Below, piece by piece: positions 17,759-26,430 of a stretch of 64,000 bases of DNA. The translations under genes were made by a program, and so were the position numbers. Source of the stretch: an uncultured Planctomycetales bacterium (lineage in GTDB: Bacteria > Planctomycetota > Planctomycetia > Pirellulales > Thermoguttaceae); contig CALARR010000208.1 of the NCBI GenBank assembly GCA_937889015.1, forward strand, positions 24,433 through 88,432, read 5' to 3'. The notes under the pieces are model-generated. The model saw nothing but the letters and a program-made list of their open reading frames with translations. It was not told the DNA's origin and made no database searches. How positions within the stretch are numbered: the stretch's first letter is position 1; every line of letters begins with the position of its first letter.

Positions 17759-18766
17759 TCAGGAGGACTGCGGCGTCCAATAGTGCATCAGCCGGGCGAA
17801 TTCGTCGAACATGATCTGCGGGATCTCGGGACGAACACCGGCCGCGTCCCAGGCACCGTAGTCAAACGCAATCAGACCGCCTTCGGCCGTGCCCCAATGG
17901 CGGACCAGCAGGCGCGCCTCTTCGCGGACTTCGGCCTCGACGCCGCGCGGCAACGTGGACTGAATGTCGACCGTGGCCAGAAAACACACCTTGCCTCGAT
18001 ACTGTTCGCCGAACTCCACCAAGCCGTAGTTTCGCGATTGCTGCATGTTCAACACGTCCGCGCCCAGTTCGAGGAACAGCGGGACGAAGTCGTTCACGCG
18101 GCCGCAACTGTGCAGGATCACGTGCCAACCGCAGTCGTGGACTGCGTCGAAGATGGCTTGGTAGCCGGGAGCGAAGAACTCCTGAAAGGTTTTGCGGCTG
18201 ATGAAGGTACGTTCTTGCGTGCCCCAGTCGTCGGTCACGAAGAGGGCGTGAATCCGCTGGCCAAACCGGCGGTGCAGTTCCCGGCATTGCCGGACCTTGA
18301 AGTCCACGATCATATCCAGCACGCGCCGCACGCGATCCGGCTCAAGATACAAGTCCTCCATCGTGGCCGTAAACCCGCGCAGCTTATGCAGCCGCGAGAA
18401 CAATAGCGAATGGGCCGTGAGGCAGACGTAGCGGTCTTCGGCGGCGCGCAACAGGGGGGCCAACCGCTCGTAGTAGAAGGGATTGCATGGGTTGGGCGGC
18501 CGATAACGGTCCAGAGCCGACCAGTCGGCCAACGGATACTCGCTGACCTGCCCGATGTTCTTCACGGCGGTCGTGCTCCAGCCACAGCCCCAGTCGTCGG
18601 CGCCGGGCGTGTCGAAGAACCAGCCGGCCTCGGCGCGATCCATCTCCCAAATGTTGCAGATGTCGTCCGGAAATCCGGCCAGCTTGTGGTTCCAGTGCTG
18701 CCAAAAAGGCAGACGCGGCGGCCGGTCGAACTCAATCGCACGGCGCACTAACTCATGGCGATCCAT
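17759..18766 (-). CDS. URO-D-like / corrinoid methyltransferase-like protein
   Basis: A 335-residue cytoplasmic TIM-barrel protein of the uroporphyrinogen decarboxylase superfamily (COG0407). It has the His-x-Cys-Gly element (ILHSCGRVNDF), which in methylcobamide:CoM methyltransferases binds zinc, and lacks the Arg-rich N-terminus of true HemE. It begins with GAGG well placed before ATG 18766. In Planctomycetota this superfamily is greatly expanded and mostly uncharacterised. It stands alone and converges on the response regulator gene. Two more relatives lie at 22283 and 58769. Confidence 0.85.
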   Translation of the reverse strand: MDRHELVRRAIEFDRPPRLPFWQHWNHKLAGFPDDICNIWEMDRAEAGWFFDTPGADDWGCGWSTTAVKNIGQVSEYPLADWSALDRYRPPNPCNPFYYERLAPLLRAAEDRYVCLTAHSLLFSRLHKLRGFTATMEDLYLEPDRVRRVLDMIVDFKVRQCRELHRRFGQRIHALFVTDDWGTQERTFISRKTFQEFFAPGYQAIFDAVHDCGWHVILHSCGRVNDFVPLFLELGADVLNMQQSRNYGLVEFGEQYRGKVCFLATVDIQSTLPRGVEAEVREEARLLVRHWGTAEGGLIAFDYGAWDAAGVRPEIPQIMFDEFARLMHYWTPQSS

Positions 18767-19264
18767 GACGATTCCTCAACACTGGCTGTGGCGGTTGGAG
18801 ACAGGTTTCATGATCGGGAAGCTGGCGGCAGGCAACAAGAGTGCCTTTGCGCAAAGACCGACCGATTTGCGGCGTAGGACGATCGAGAAGCGGAAGGCGC
18901 GCGGAGCGATGGTCCCAGCGAGCGGTCGTGGCGCTTGTCAACGGGCACTGGATTTGCATCCGTGTGGACCGGCGTCTGGACAGCCTTGATAGACCGCTCC
19001 TCAAGGACGGACGGCAGGTACGGCTTTCGCGTCGTAAGTCTTTGGCAGCCTACGACCTGCGAATCAGAATCGGCTTGCGTCCGGCCAGCGATGCTGGTCG
19101 GCGGGAGGAAGATCTCTGCAAAAGGACGTCAATCGTGTAAGATCCACCCTGCAAGAGTTGCGCACCATACCCACGGTAGGCCGCGGCCTTCACCTTGGCT
19201 GCCTGCCCCGCCGGCCATCCCTATCCTCGTCACATTCCGTTCATCCGACAGCAGGAGAGAGTCC
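18767..19264. other. Intergenic region between divergent genes
   Basis: About 500 bases upstream of both the URO-D-like gene and the TPR gene. It contains a short perfect dyad (GTCGTA / TACGAC) near 19036-19062 but no gene or promoter that I can support. Confidence 0.35.
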
Positions 19265-20113
19265 ATGGACTGCCGCCTCAGAATGATCAGCCTGACGATT
19301 GCCGCGGTGTGTCTGGCGGCGCTTCCCGTGCATGCCCAGTCGGCCGCCGACAGCTTCACCCAGGGTAAGGCCCTTTTGGCGGAGGGGCAATTGCAGCCGG
19401 CGCTACAGGCCTTTGCTGCGGCGGTCCGAGCCGATCGCAACAACCAGGAGTACATGCAGCAGTACGCGTTGTTGCGTCAGATCATCGATTTGCGTGCGCG
19501 TCTGGAGGGCGAACGCGACGCGCAGCGTTGGGAATACGTGGCGCGTGCCTTGCACAGCTATTACTTCAGCCAGGCCATGTATCCGATGGCCCTGGAGTTG
19601 AGCCAGCAGATGTCTGCACGCCTGAAGGACAGCACTTCCGCGTTGCTGGTAGCGGAAACGGCCCTGGCGATGAACAAGAACGACGTGGCGGCAGAGGCGC
19701 TGTCGGCGTTGGAGGAAAGCCAGCAGAGCACCTCCAGTCGGGCTTTGCTCGGCGTGGCTTTGGCGCGCGAGGGCAAGTTGGCGGAGGCCAAGAAGATCGC
19801 GCAGGGCCTGGAGTTGTCGACCGAGGAGCAGATGGGCGTGCTGTACAGCGCGGCCCGATTGCAGTCGGTGGTGGGCGACACGTCGGCGGCCATGGCCACG
19901 CTTACCAAGTGCTTCGAGTCTACTCCGCCCAGCCGTCTGGAGGGCCTGAAGCAATACGCGCGGCAGTGCGCAGACTTCGGCACGATCGCATCCACGCCGG
20001 CCTTTGCGCAGGTCTTGCAGACGGGGTCGAAGATCGCCGAGTCGAAATGCTCGGGCGGTTCCGGCTGCGCCAACTGCCCGATGCGTGGCAACTGCCAGCA
20101 GCCGCAGAAGTAG
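19265..20113 (+). CDS. Exported TPR protein with C-terminal Cys cluster
   Basis: A 282-residue exported protein. AGGAG at 19253-19257 fixes the ATG at 19265, giving the signal peptide ISLTIAAVCLAALPVHAQ. The body is helical and TPR-like (TQGKALLAEGQLQPALQAFAAA, then several degenerate units). The last 21 residues hold four cysteines spaced C-x5-C-x2-C-x5-C (Cys262, 268, 271, 277), which looks like a metal or iron-sulfur site. The next gene, 51 bases on, encodes a membrane iron-sulfur protein, so the two probably form one redox complex; that is inference. Confidence 0.75.
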   Translation: MDCRLRMISLTIAAVCLAALPVHAQSAADSFTQGKALLAEGQLQPALQAFAAAVRADRNNQEYMQQYALLRQIIDLRARLEGERDAQRWEYVARALHSYYFSQAMYPMALELSQQMSARLKDSTSALLVAETALAMNKNDVAAEALSALEESQQSTSSRALLGVALAREGKLAEAKKIAQGLELSTEEQMGVLYSAARLQSVVGDTSAAMATLTKCFESTPPSRLEGLKQYARQCADFGTIASTPAFAQVLQTGSKIAESKCSGGSGCANCPMRGNCQQPQK

Positions 20114-20164
20114 CCGACCGGCGGACGGAAACCAGCCACGAATCTCTCGCCCCCCTCGTCGCCG

Positions 20165-21352
20165 ATGAGTTTGCAGCACACGCGCCGCGGCATCCAGACC
20201 GTCATGCTGGCCATCACCCTGGTCGGCGTGTTTGTCTTGCACGGCAACTGCGAGCGATGGTGCCCCTTCGGCGGCGTAGAAGCCCTTGGGACCTACATCG
20301 CCGAAGGGAACATGATCTGTTCGCTGGGGGTCTCGAATTTCTTCATCCTGGCGGGCGTGCTGCTGGCCACGTTGCTGTTGCGGCGTGCCTTTTGTGGCTA
20401 CCTGTGTCCGATCGGCACGCTTTCGGAATGGCTGCAGGCCCTGGGCCGGCGGTTGGGGTTGCCGACCCTGACGGTACCGCCCAGGGCCGACCGGGCTTTG
20501 GCTCTGGCCAAGTACGTCCTGCTGGCCGTGATCCTGTACTTCACCTGGCAGGCCGGCGAGTTGATCTTCCGCGGGTTCGATCCCTGTTACGCCCTGATTA
20601 GCCGCCATGGTCCGGACATCACCTCTTGGGCCTATGTCTCGGCCGCGGCCGTGGCCGTGGCCTCGCTGGTGATGATGGTCCCCTTCTGCCGCTGGTTTTG
20701 CCCCCTGGCCGCTGTGCTCAACCCGTTTTCCCGCTTCGCTCTGGCTCGGGTGAAACGCGATCCGCAGACCTGCACCAACTGCCGGCAGTGCGCCAAGGCC
20801 TGTCCGATGCAGATCGAAGTCGATCGACTCCAGGAGGTGACCGCGGCCCGGTGCGTGTCGTGTCTGAATTGCCTGGACAAGTGCCGCAGTCCGCGCGGCC
20901 ATGCGCTGCGTTGGGGTCCGCCCGAGATGCTGGGCCGGCAGTGGTCGCAAGCCGTCTTGGTTTTGGTTCTCGTGGGCTGCACCAGCGCGGCGGTGGCAGC
21001 CAGCTACTGGTTTCCCATGGCCTCGTTTGTACGGAGCAGCCCGCGACCGCTGCCGGCGCAGGTCGCCGTGGTGGAGTTGCAGGTGGATGAGATGACCTGC
21101 CGGGGTCGGGGAAACCTGCTGTACTTCTTCCTGGAGCGCGACGACCTGTACCAGGTGCCCGGCTGGTTCCGCATCGAGGCCTGGCCCGGCCCGGGCTATG
21201 CGCGCGTGCGGATGTCCTACGACGCAGGGCAGGGGAGTGACGAGGCGATCCGCAAGGCGATTACCGAGCCCTATTTTGACGTCGGTTTCGGCTGGCGTAT
21301 GTCCCCTTTCAGGATTCAGGGCTACGACCCGCTGGGGCTGGGGCTGCCGTAA
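20165..21352 (+). CDS. Membrane 4Fe-4S protein (NapH/NosR-like) with HMA-like domain
   Basis: A 395-residue polytopic protein. Membrane-side cysteine motifs CERWCPFGG, FCGYLCPIG and CRWFCPL are those of the NapH/NosR/CcoG group. Two 4Fe-4S clusters follow: Cys203-206-209-213 and Cys230-233-236-240. After a last membrane segment (about 262-283) comes a C-terminal domain (about 303-368) that reads like a heavy-metal-associated domain, but its CXXC is reduced to MTCRGR with a single Cys312. Likely transfers electrons across the membrane, perhaps to the TPR partner encoded upstream. Substrate unknown. Confidence 0.85.
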   Translation: MSLQHTRRGIQTVMLAITLVGVFVLHGNCERWCPFGGVEALGTYIAEGNMICSLGVSNFFILAGVLLATLLLRRAFCGYLCPIGTLSEWLQALGRRLGLPTLTVPPRADRALALAKYVLLAVILYFTWQAGELIFRGFDPCYALISRHGPDITSWAYVSAAAVAVASLVMMVPFCRWFCPLAAVLNPFSRFALARVKRDPQTCTNCRQCAKACPMQIEVDRLQEVTAARCVSCLNCLDKCRSPRGHALRWGPPEMLGRQWSQAVLVLVLVGCTSAAVAASYWFPMASFVRSSPRPLPAQVAVVELQVDEMTCRGRGNLLYFFLERDDLYQVPGWFRIEAWPGPGYARVRMSYDAGQGSDEAIRKAITEPYFDVGFGWRMSPFRIQGYDPLGLGLP

Positions 21353-21388
21353 GGCCGCGGGCGGTGGTCGCGGGGCGGCCGTCATCCG

Positions 21389-22003
21389 TCACGGGTGTTC
21401 CTCGGCGTGGCTGCGTTCGTATACGCCCTGGTCCGTGACGACCTTGTCCATCCGCACATCGTGGGGCAGCATGGGGACCTCGTCTAGCATCTGGCACTCG
21501 AAGGCCAAGGCCACGCGCGGTGTGTCGTGCCGGATGCGTTTGAGAAAGAGGTCGTAGTAGCCTTTGCCATGGCCGATCCGTCCTCCGCGGCGGTCGAAGG
21601 CCACGCCGGGAATGACGGCCAGGTCGATTGCGGCAGGATCCACCTGGCGCCCTGCCAGCGCGCGCAACTCAGCCCTGGGCTCCAAGACGTGAAAATGCCC
21701 CGCGGCTAGTTCCTCCATCGCCTGTAACCGAAACAGGTGGATCGCTCCCTCGGCCATGAAGGGCACCACCACCTGTTTGCCGGCGGACCAGGCTGCGGGC
21801 AGGAAGTGCTGCGTGTCGGCCTCGTGCGGGAGGTTGACGTAGAACATCACCACGCGCGCTTGGCGATACTCGGGCAACTCGGCCAAGCGATCGGTGATGC
21901 GCCGGCTGAGAGTCAAGCGGTCAGCAAGACCGCGGCGCGCCGCCTCGGCCTGGGCCCGAAGCTCGGCCTTATACTGCGCGATGCGGTTCACGTCGAGGAT
22001 CAT
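21389..22003 (-). CDS. 5-formyltetrahydrofolate cyclo-ligase
   Basis: Converts 5-formyl-THF to 5,10-methenyl-THF with ATP in the cytoplasm (YgfA/MTHFS family). The signature region is GVAFDRRGGRIGHGKGYYD, with the substrate-binding basic N-terminus (AELRAQAEAARRGL). The length of 204 residues is normal. A strong AAGGAGG at 22012-22018 fixes the ATG at 22003. It stands alone, convergent with the iron-sulfur protein gene. Confidence 0.93.
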   Translation of the reverse strand: MILDVNRIAQYKAELRAQAEAARRGLADRLTLSRRITDRLAELPEYRQARVVMFYVNLPHEADTQHFLPAAWSAGKQVVVPFMAEGAIHLFRLQAMEELAAGHFHVLEPRAELRALAGRQVDPAAIDLAVIPGVAFDRRGGRIGHGKGYYDLFLKRIRHDTPRVALAFECQMLDEVPMLPHDVRMDKVVTDQGVYERSHAEEHP

Positions 22004-22282
22004 TCACTCGGCCTCCTTGGTTGACCTGTCATTATCCGCCGCATGGCCAAAGCGATCAAGACGGACCGCTGAGGAGCAATAGACGGATGACTGATGATTC
22101 ACGCCCCGATCGAAGCTCGAAGTGCAAACGATGGAGCGGTGATGACTCGCCTTCGCTTGCGTTTCAGGCTTCCCCATCGCGCTGTGCGATTCAGACCCCA
22201 GGAGGCCTTGAGAAACCGGGCGGAGGCGACAGGCGGGGCTTGAGCGAATGGCCGGCGTGTGGCCCCTGCGCTCCAGGCCAGG

Positions 22283-23356
22283 TCAGGCGTGTTGCTCTTG
22301 GCGCAGTTCAAACACGGTTTGAAAGATGGCCCCCACCTGCTCGTCGCTCACCTGCTGGTCCATGTTGATGCAGCAGACTCCGGTCCGCCAAGGATCGTCC
22401 GACGCCGCCACGAGAGTACGGATCGTGTCGCGAATGGCCTCTGGAGTCTGCCTTACGATTTCCACAGGGCTCAGACGCAGATTAAGGAAGGTGCCGGGCA
22501 GATGCCGTCGCAGGCAGGCGACGTCGCCCCCCCAGCCTACGTCCAGGAAATCCAGGTGCGGAACCTTGGCATATGAGGCTGCGAAGCGGTGGGGATCGGC
22601 CCCACAATGATGGATGCCATACGGCCGCCAGCGCTCACTCCAAGCCACGTCGAAGGGCAGAAAGAACTGCTCGTAGGTACGCGTAGAGATCATCACATTG
22701 GAGCACTCGCTGTGCAGGTGCACCGGCCGGGCCAGGTGCCGCACGTTGCGGTTGACGCTCACCGAGGTGCTGCCCGTGGCCGCCATGATCCCCTGCGTGA
22801 AACGTTCGCTCACCGCGGCGATGGCGGTGGCAAACGCCGCGGCGTCGTCGGGTTGGTCGACCAGGTCCATGAGAAAGGCCTGGCCGCGAAGATCCAAGGC
22901 CGTGTTCAGCACGCCGCCCCAGCCCACATCGCCCGTCAGGTAGCCGAACCGCTTCTTGAGGGCCTCGAGCAACTGTTCGAAACGGCGGAAGGCCGGGCTG
23001 CGGAAGGCGTCGTCGACCGACAGGTCCAGGCTCTCGCGCGAGGTCGGGATGACCTGGGGCGAACTATCAGCCAAGAACTCGATCCGGCAGCCCAGCATGG
23101 CGGAGGTGAGATAGCCGGCGGCCAGGTGCACGGGTCCGATCACAGGCCGGTCCTCGTTGCGCGCTTCGCCCAGCCCAAAGCGTCCCCAGCGATCGTAGAG
23201 CACCTGCTCCATGTGGCGTTCAACTTCCACGCGTCGTGCCGGGTGGAAGAAGAAGTCCTCGTCAAACGTGATTCCGGCGTGGTGATGCCACCAGGAGGGA
23301 TGCAAAACAACCTCCACGGGCAGCATGTGCGTGAGAAGCGGATTGCGGCTGTTCAC
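22283..23356 (-). CDS. URO-D-like protein, second copy
   Basis: A 357-residue member of the uroporphyrinogen decarboxylase superfamily, only distantly related to the one at 17759. Features seen are SVNRNVRHLARPVHLHSECS and the GIHHCGADPHRF element equivalent to the His-x-Cys-Gly motif. The start is GTG at 23356; an ATG at 23326 is an alternative and neither has a clear ribosome site. The family members of this kind are often methyltransferases acting with a corrinoid protein, but none is encoded nearby. Confidence 0.78.
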   Translation of the reverse strand: MNSRNPLLTHMLPVEVVLHPSWWHHHAGITFDEDFFFHPARRVEVERHMEQVLYDRWGRFGLGEARNEDRPVIGPVHLAAGYLTSAMLGCRIEFLADSSPQVIPTSRESLDLSVDDAFRSPAFRRFEQLLEALKKRFGYLTGDVGWGGVLNTALDLRGQAFLMDLVDQPDDAAAFATAIAAVSERFTQGIMAATGSTSVSVNRNVRHLARPVHLHSECSNVMISTRTYEQFFLPFDVAWSERWRPYGIHHCGADPHRFAASYAKVPHLDFLDVGWGGDVACLRRHLPGTFLNLRLSPVEIVRQTPEAIRDTIRTLVAASDDPWRTGVCCINMDQQVSDEQVGAIFQTVFELRQEQHA

Positions 23357-23411
23357 GGTGAGGAACGACCTTCAAAATGCCCCAACGCAGGCCTTTTGCA
23401 TCCGATGCAGA

Positions 23412-24362
23412 CTAACGGGCGCCGTCCACCGGCAGCATGTTCAGGGACTTGAGGAACTCGACACTTTGCTGCCAGGCCTTATTCAGCAGGTCGGCGTCGC
23501 GCATCAGGTACCCATGGCTGCCCCCCTCGTGTACGATCAGTTCGCAGCGGTTGCCCGCCTTGCGCATGGCCTCGCGGAACCGTTCCGAACCGTGGAAGGG
23601 GGTCGTGGTGTCGCCGGTGGCATGAAACACGATCGTAGGCGGCAGGCCCGGCTTCACACGGTGTACCGGGGAGATCTGCTGCCAGTCGGGGCCGCACTTG
23701 GCGTTGCCATAGCCGGCGGTCGAGGTGTCGATCACGGGGAAGTACAGGACCAGGGTGTTGGGCGCCGAGGAGACCGAGGTATCCTCGCCGGCCTCGTCGA
23801 CCCCGTCGAACAGGGCTGTGGCCGCCGCCACGTGCGCGCCGGCCGAACCGCCGCTGGCCACGATCTTCTGGGGATCGATGCCCAACTCGGCCGCATGCGC
23901 GCGGATCCAGCGCACGGCGGAGCGGCCGTCCTTGACGCACTCGAAGGGGGTGGTGGCGGCCGGTCCCTTCTTCATCAGACGGTACTGCAGACTGATGCCG
24001 AGCATGCCCTGTTTGGCGAAGTAGTCGGCGAAGGGATAGAACCGGCGTGGTTCACCGCCCGTCCAGCCGCCGCCGTGGATGGCCAGAAAGCAGGGCCGCC
24101 GATCGGTAGGCTTATGTCCGGCGGGCTCGAAGACGTGCAGCGAAAGCTCGCGATCGCCGACTTTCTTGTAGACCACGACGCGCGTGGGTTCGAGTTTCGC
24201 GGCCATCTCGCTGACGGGGTCGGCCGCCTTCGCCGCACTCTTGGCGACGGCCTTGGCTTTGTCGGGCGTGGTCTTCTTGTCGGCGGCCGAAGCCACGGCC
24301 ATCGTGAGGATCAGTCCGACGCAAAGGGCCGCTGTGGCGGCAGAGATCGGTTTGCATGTCAT
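23412..24362 (-). CDS. Exported alpha/beta hydrolase (esterase-like)
   Basis: A 316-residue exported carboxylester hydrolase of the hormone-sensitive-lipase/BD-FAE type. The ATG at 24362 gives the signal peptide TAALCVGLILTMAVASAADK, then a Lys/Ala-rich linker. The oxyanion motif is IHGGGW; the nucleophile Ser sits in GGSAGAH; candidates for the acid and base are FHATGDTTTP and GGSHGY. The frame is open far upstream but that part is antisense to the HAD gene. It is divergent from that gene. Target may be an acetylated or feruloylated polysaccharide. Confidence 0.88.
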   Translation of the reverse strand: MTCKPISAATAALCVGLILTMAVASAADKKTTPDKAKAVAKSAAKAADPVSEMAAKLEPTRVVVYKKVGDRELSLHVFEPAGHKPTDRRPCFLAIHGGGWTGGEPRRFYPFADYFAKQGMLGISLQYRLMKKGPAATTPFECVKDGRSAVRWIRAHAAELGIDPQKIVASGGSAGAHVAAATALFDGVDEAGEDTSVSSAPNTLVLYFPVIDTSTAGYGNAKCGPDWQQISPVHRVKPGLPPTIVFHATGDTTTPFHGSERFREAMRKAGNRCELIVHEGGSHGYLMRDADLLNKAWQQSVEFLKSLNMLPVDGAR

Positions 24363-24515
24363 TGTGGCATAACTCCTGGCTGGCTTGTTAATCCGGCGCG
24401 AGGTCCCGAGGTGGGCATGGATGAAACGGCATACTTGGGGTATTTTATCTCCTTCCGGCATCGCCCTGCAACGCATGGCCTTGGTTTGACATGCTTCTTT
24501 CCCCCAGAGGTCCTC

Positions 24516-25190
24516 ATGTTTGGCGTGATTTTCGATATGGACGGCGTGCTGGTCGATTCCTACGGGCCGCACTTCGAGAGTTGGCAGGGCATGGCCGCCG
24601 AGCGGGGCCTGTCGGTGACCGAAGAGCAGTTTGGCGCGACCTTCGGACGCACCAGCCGCGAATCGATGATCACCTTCTGGGGCCACGGCCGCTACAGCGA
24701 CGAGCAGATCCGGCAGATGGACCATCGCAAGGAGGAACTGTTCCGCGAGATCCTGGCCCGGCGAATGCCGATCATGCCCGGCGCCAGGGAACTGCTGGCC
24801 GCCCTGCGTGAGGCCGGGTTTCGATTGGCGGTCGGCTCTTCGGCCCCGCCGGAGAATCTGAAGGTGGTCCTGAGCCACTTCGAAGGGGATGTCTTCGACG
24901 CCGTGGTGTCGGGCGCGGACGTCGATCGCGGCAAGCCGGACCCACAGGTTTTTGTGACGGCCGCGGCCCGACTGCGGATTCCGCCCGAGTGGTGCGCGGT
25001 GATCGAGGATGCCCCGGCCGGCATTCAGGCCGCCCAGGCCGCCGGCGCCGCCTGTATCGGCCTGGCGAGCACGGGCCGCACGCGGGAATCGTTGGCCGAG
25101 GCCGACCTTGTGGTCGACCAACTCAGCCAGCTTTCGCCGGCCAAGGTGGCCGAGGTGATCGAGGCCCATATCCGGTCGTGCAACGAGTAG
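24516..25190 (+). CDS. HAD-superfamily phosphatase (beta-phosphoglucomutase-like)
   Basis: A 224-residue cytoplasmic HAD hydrolase of subfamily IA with the helical cap. Motif I is FDMDGVLVDS, motif II VGSSAPPENL, motif III Lys in GKPDPQVF, and motif IV IEDAPAGIQAA. This set fits phosphosugar phosphatases and phosphoglucomutases. The ATG at 24516 follows AGAGG with normal spacing. Substrate cannot be told from sequence. Confidence 0.9.
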   Translation: MFGVIFDMDGVLVDSYGPHFESWQGMAAERGLSVTEEQFGATFGRTSRESMITFWGHGRYSDEQIRQMDHRKEELFREILARRMPIMPGARELLAALREAGFRLAVGSSAPPENLKVVLSHFEGDVFDAVVSGADVDRGKPDPQVFVTAAARLRIPPEWCAVIEDAPAGIQAAQAAGAACIGLASTGRTRESLAEADLVVDQLSQLSPAKVAEVIEAHIRSCNE

Positions 25191-25257
25191 CGGTGAACGG
25201 CGGAATTGCAGACCGTGTGCTCGTGGCCTGACCGTCGATTCGGAAGACGACCGCGCA

Positions 25258-26172
25258 TCACTTGCCCAATGCCAGGCGGAAGAAATTGGCCAGCACGATT
25301 CGGCCGTCGGGGTGCTCGTCGTCATAGGCTTCGGGGTGGAACTGCACTCCGTAGACCATGCGCTGCCGGTCCTTGATCGCCTGCACCCGGCATTCGGTCG
25401 AGGAGGCCAGCAGGTCGAAACCCGGCGGCACATCGGCCAACTGAAAAGCGTGCGTTTGCCTGAACAAGGGCTTGGCGGGCAGTCCGGCGAGAAGCGGGTC
25501 GGGCAGGCCGATCTGGATGGTGAGATAACCGCGTTCCTTGAACCGGCCCGGATGATAGTTAGGCATCGGATCCGGTTCGCCCGGGGCCAGTTCACGCATA
25601 TACACGACCGGGATTCCATAAGCTTTGCCGATCAACTGGCAGCCGCCGCAGAAGCCGATCATGGGGATCCTGGTCGTGCGGAGAAACTCGTAGAACTTCT
25701 CGTCGTCGGGCGGGATATCGGTTGTGCTTCGTCCGCTGATCAAGAGAGCCTTGATCTGCGGCTGGTTGAGCTCCGTTCCACGCAATTCGCTTTCGTGCAC
25801 GACCAGGCAATCCAGTCCCGACAGTTCGGCAAACCGCGTGCGCATCTCGGCCGCATGGTGCGGCTTGGCCGAATCGAGCGACTCTCCCAATCCCTTGCGC
25901 ACGATGGCGGCATGTTGGATATACAAGAACACCACCACCGGACGATCGAGCGTGGCCAGCGTTTGCGGCGCGTCGAAAACATTGCGCCAGGCTTCGTCGA
26001 TCGATTTGTCGTTGGCCGCAGCGCAGATCGCGTTTGGAACCAAGACCGCCGCGAACGTCAAGGCGGCAAGCAGCTTGCCAAGGATTGAGGGAACCGGTCC
26101 CCGAGTCTGTCGGCAATCCAGTCTCGCTGCACCGCTTGAAGTGGCTGTGATGGATCTGGGATAGCCTCTCAT
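25258..26172 (-). CDS. Exported class I glutamine-amidotransferase-like protein
   Basis: A 304-residue protein. GGGAGG at 26178-26183 fixes the ATG at 26172. After a basic N-terminus of about 30 residues comes a hydrophobic signal segment (LLAALTFAAVLVPNAICAAA). The rest is a class I GATase fold with nucleophile Cys in GFCGGCQL and the His/Glu pair in GVQFHPEAYDD, so the triad looks complete. It is last in an operon with a sodium:solute symporter and a small membrane protein. GATase domains normally supply ammonia in the cytoplasm; an exported one could instead be a hydrolase of gamma-glutamyl compounds. That is inference. Confidence 0.78.
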   Translation of the reverse strand: MRGYPRSITATSSGAARLDCRQTRGPVPSILGKLLAALTFAAVLVPNAICAAANDKSIDEAWRNVFDAPQTLATLDRPVVVFLYIQHAAIVRKGLGESLDSAKPHHAAEMRTRFAELSGLDCLVVHESELRGTELNQPQIKALLISGRSTTDIPPDDEKFYEFLRTTRIPMIGFCGGCQLIGKAYGIPVVYMRELAPGEPDPMPNYHPGRFKERGYLTIQIGLPDPLLAGLPAKPLFRQTHAFQLADVPPGFDLLASSTECRVQAIKDRQRMVYGVQFHPEAYDDEHPDGRIVLANFFRLALGK

Positions 26173-26247
26173 AGTTGCCTCCCAAGCGGAATAAACGTGA
26201 ATGACCGTGACCAGTCGTGTGGTCGCGCTCTGCGCTCCGCCTTGGAA

Positions 26248-26409
26248 TCACTCGGGATCGTGCACGCGGTTGTTCTGGCTGAGACTGCGCGCCATGCGCA
26301 CGATATCACGACCGCCGCGCCAGCCCACGTGAAACAGGAGATAACTGTACCAGGCAATGGAGCCCCAGATCATGGCGGTCCAGAACCAGCGGAAGGGATC
26401 TTGCATCAT
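26248..26409 (-). CDS. 53-residue single-pass membrane protein next to symporter
   Basis: A small gene that is easily missed. It starts at ATG 26409 behind AGGAG (GGAG core at 26414-26417) and ends 53 codons later. The protein has an aromatic-rich membrane helix (WFWTAMIWGSIAWYSYLLF) followed by a basic tail (WRGGRDIVRMARSL). It begins 21 bases after the symporter stop and lies 75 bases before the amidotransferase-like gene, all on one strand. By position it may be an accessory subunit of the symporter, as small partner proteins exist for some SSS transporters. No family was recognised. Confidence 0.7.
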   Translation of the reverse strand: MMQDPFRWFWTAMIWGSIAWYSYLLFHVGWRGGRDIVRMARSLSQNNRVHDPE

Positions 26410-26430
26410 GTATCTCCTCGCTCCTTGGCG

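Noticed and set aside
24363..25619. Long N-terminal extension of the exported hydrolase
   Set aside because: The extension is antisense to the HAD phosphatase gene with its clear motifs, and the signal peptide begins only at 24362.
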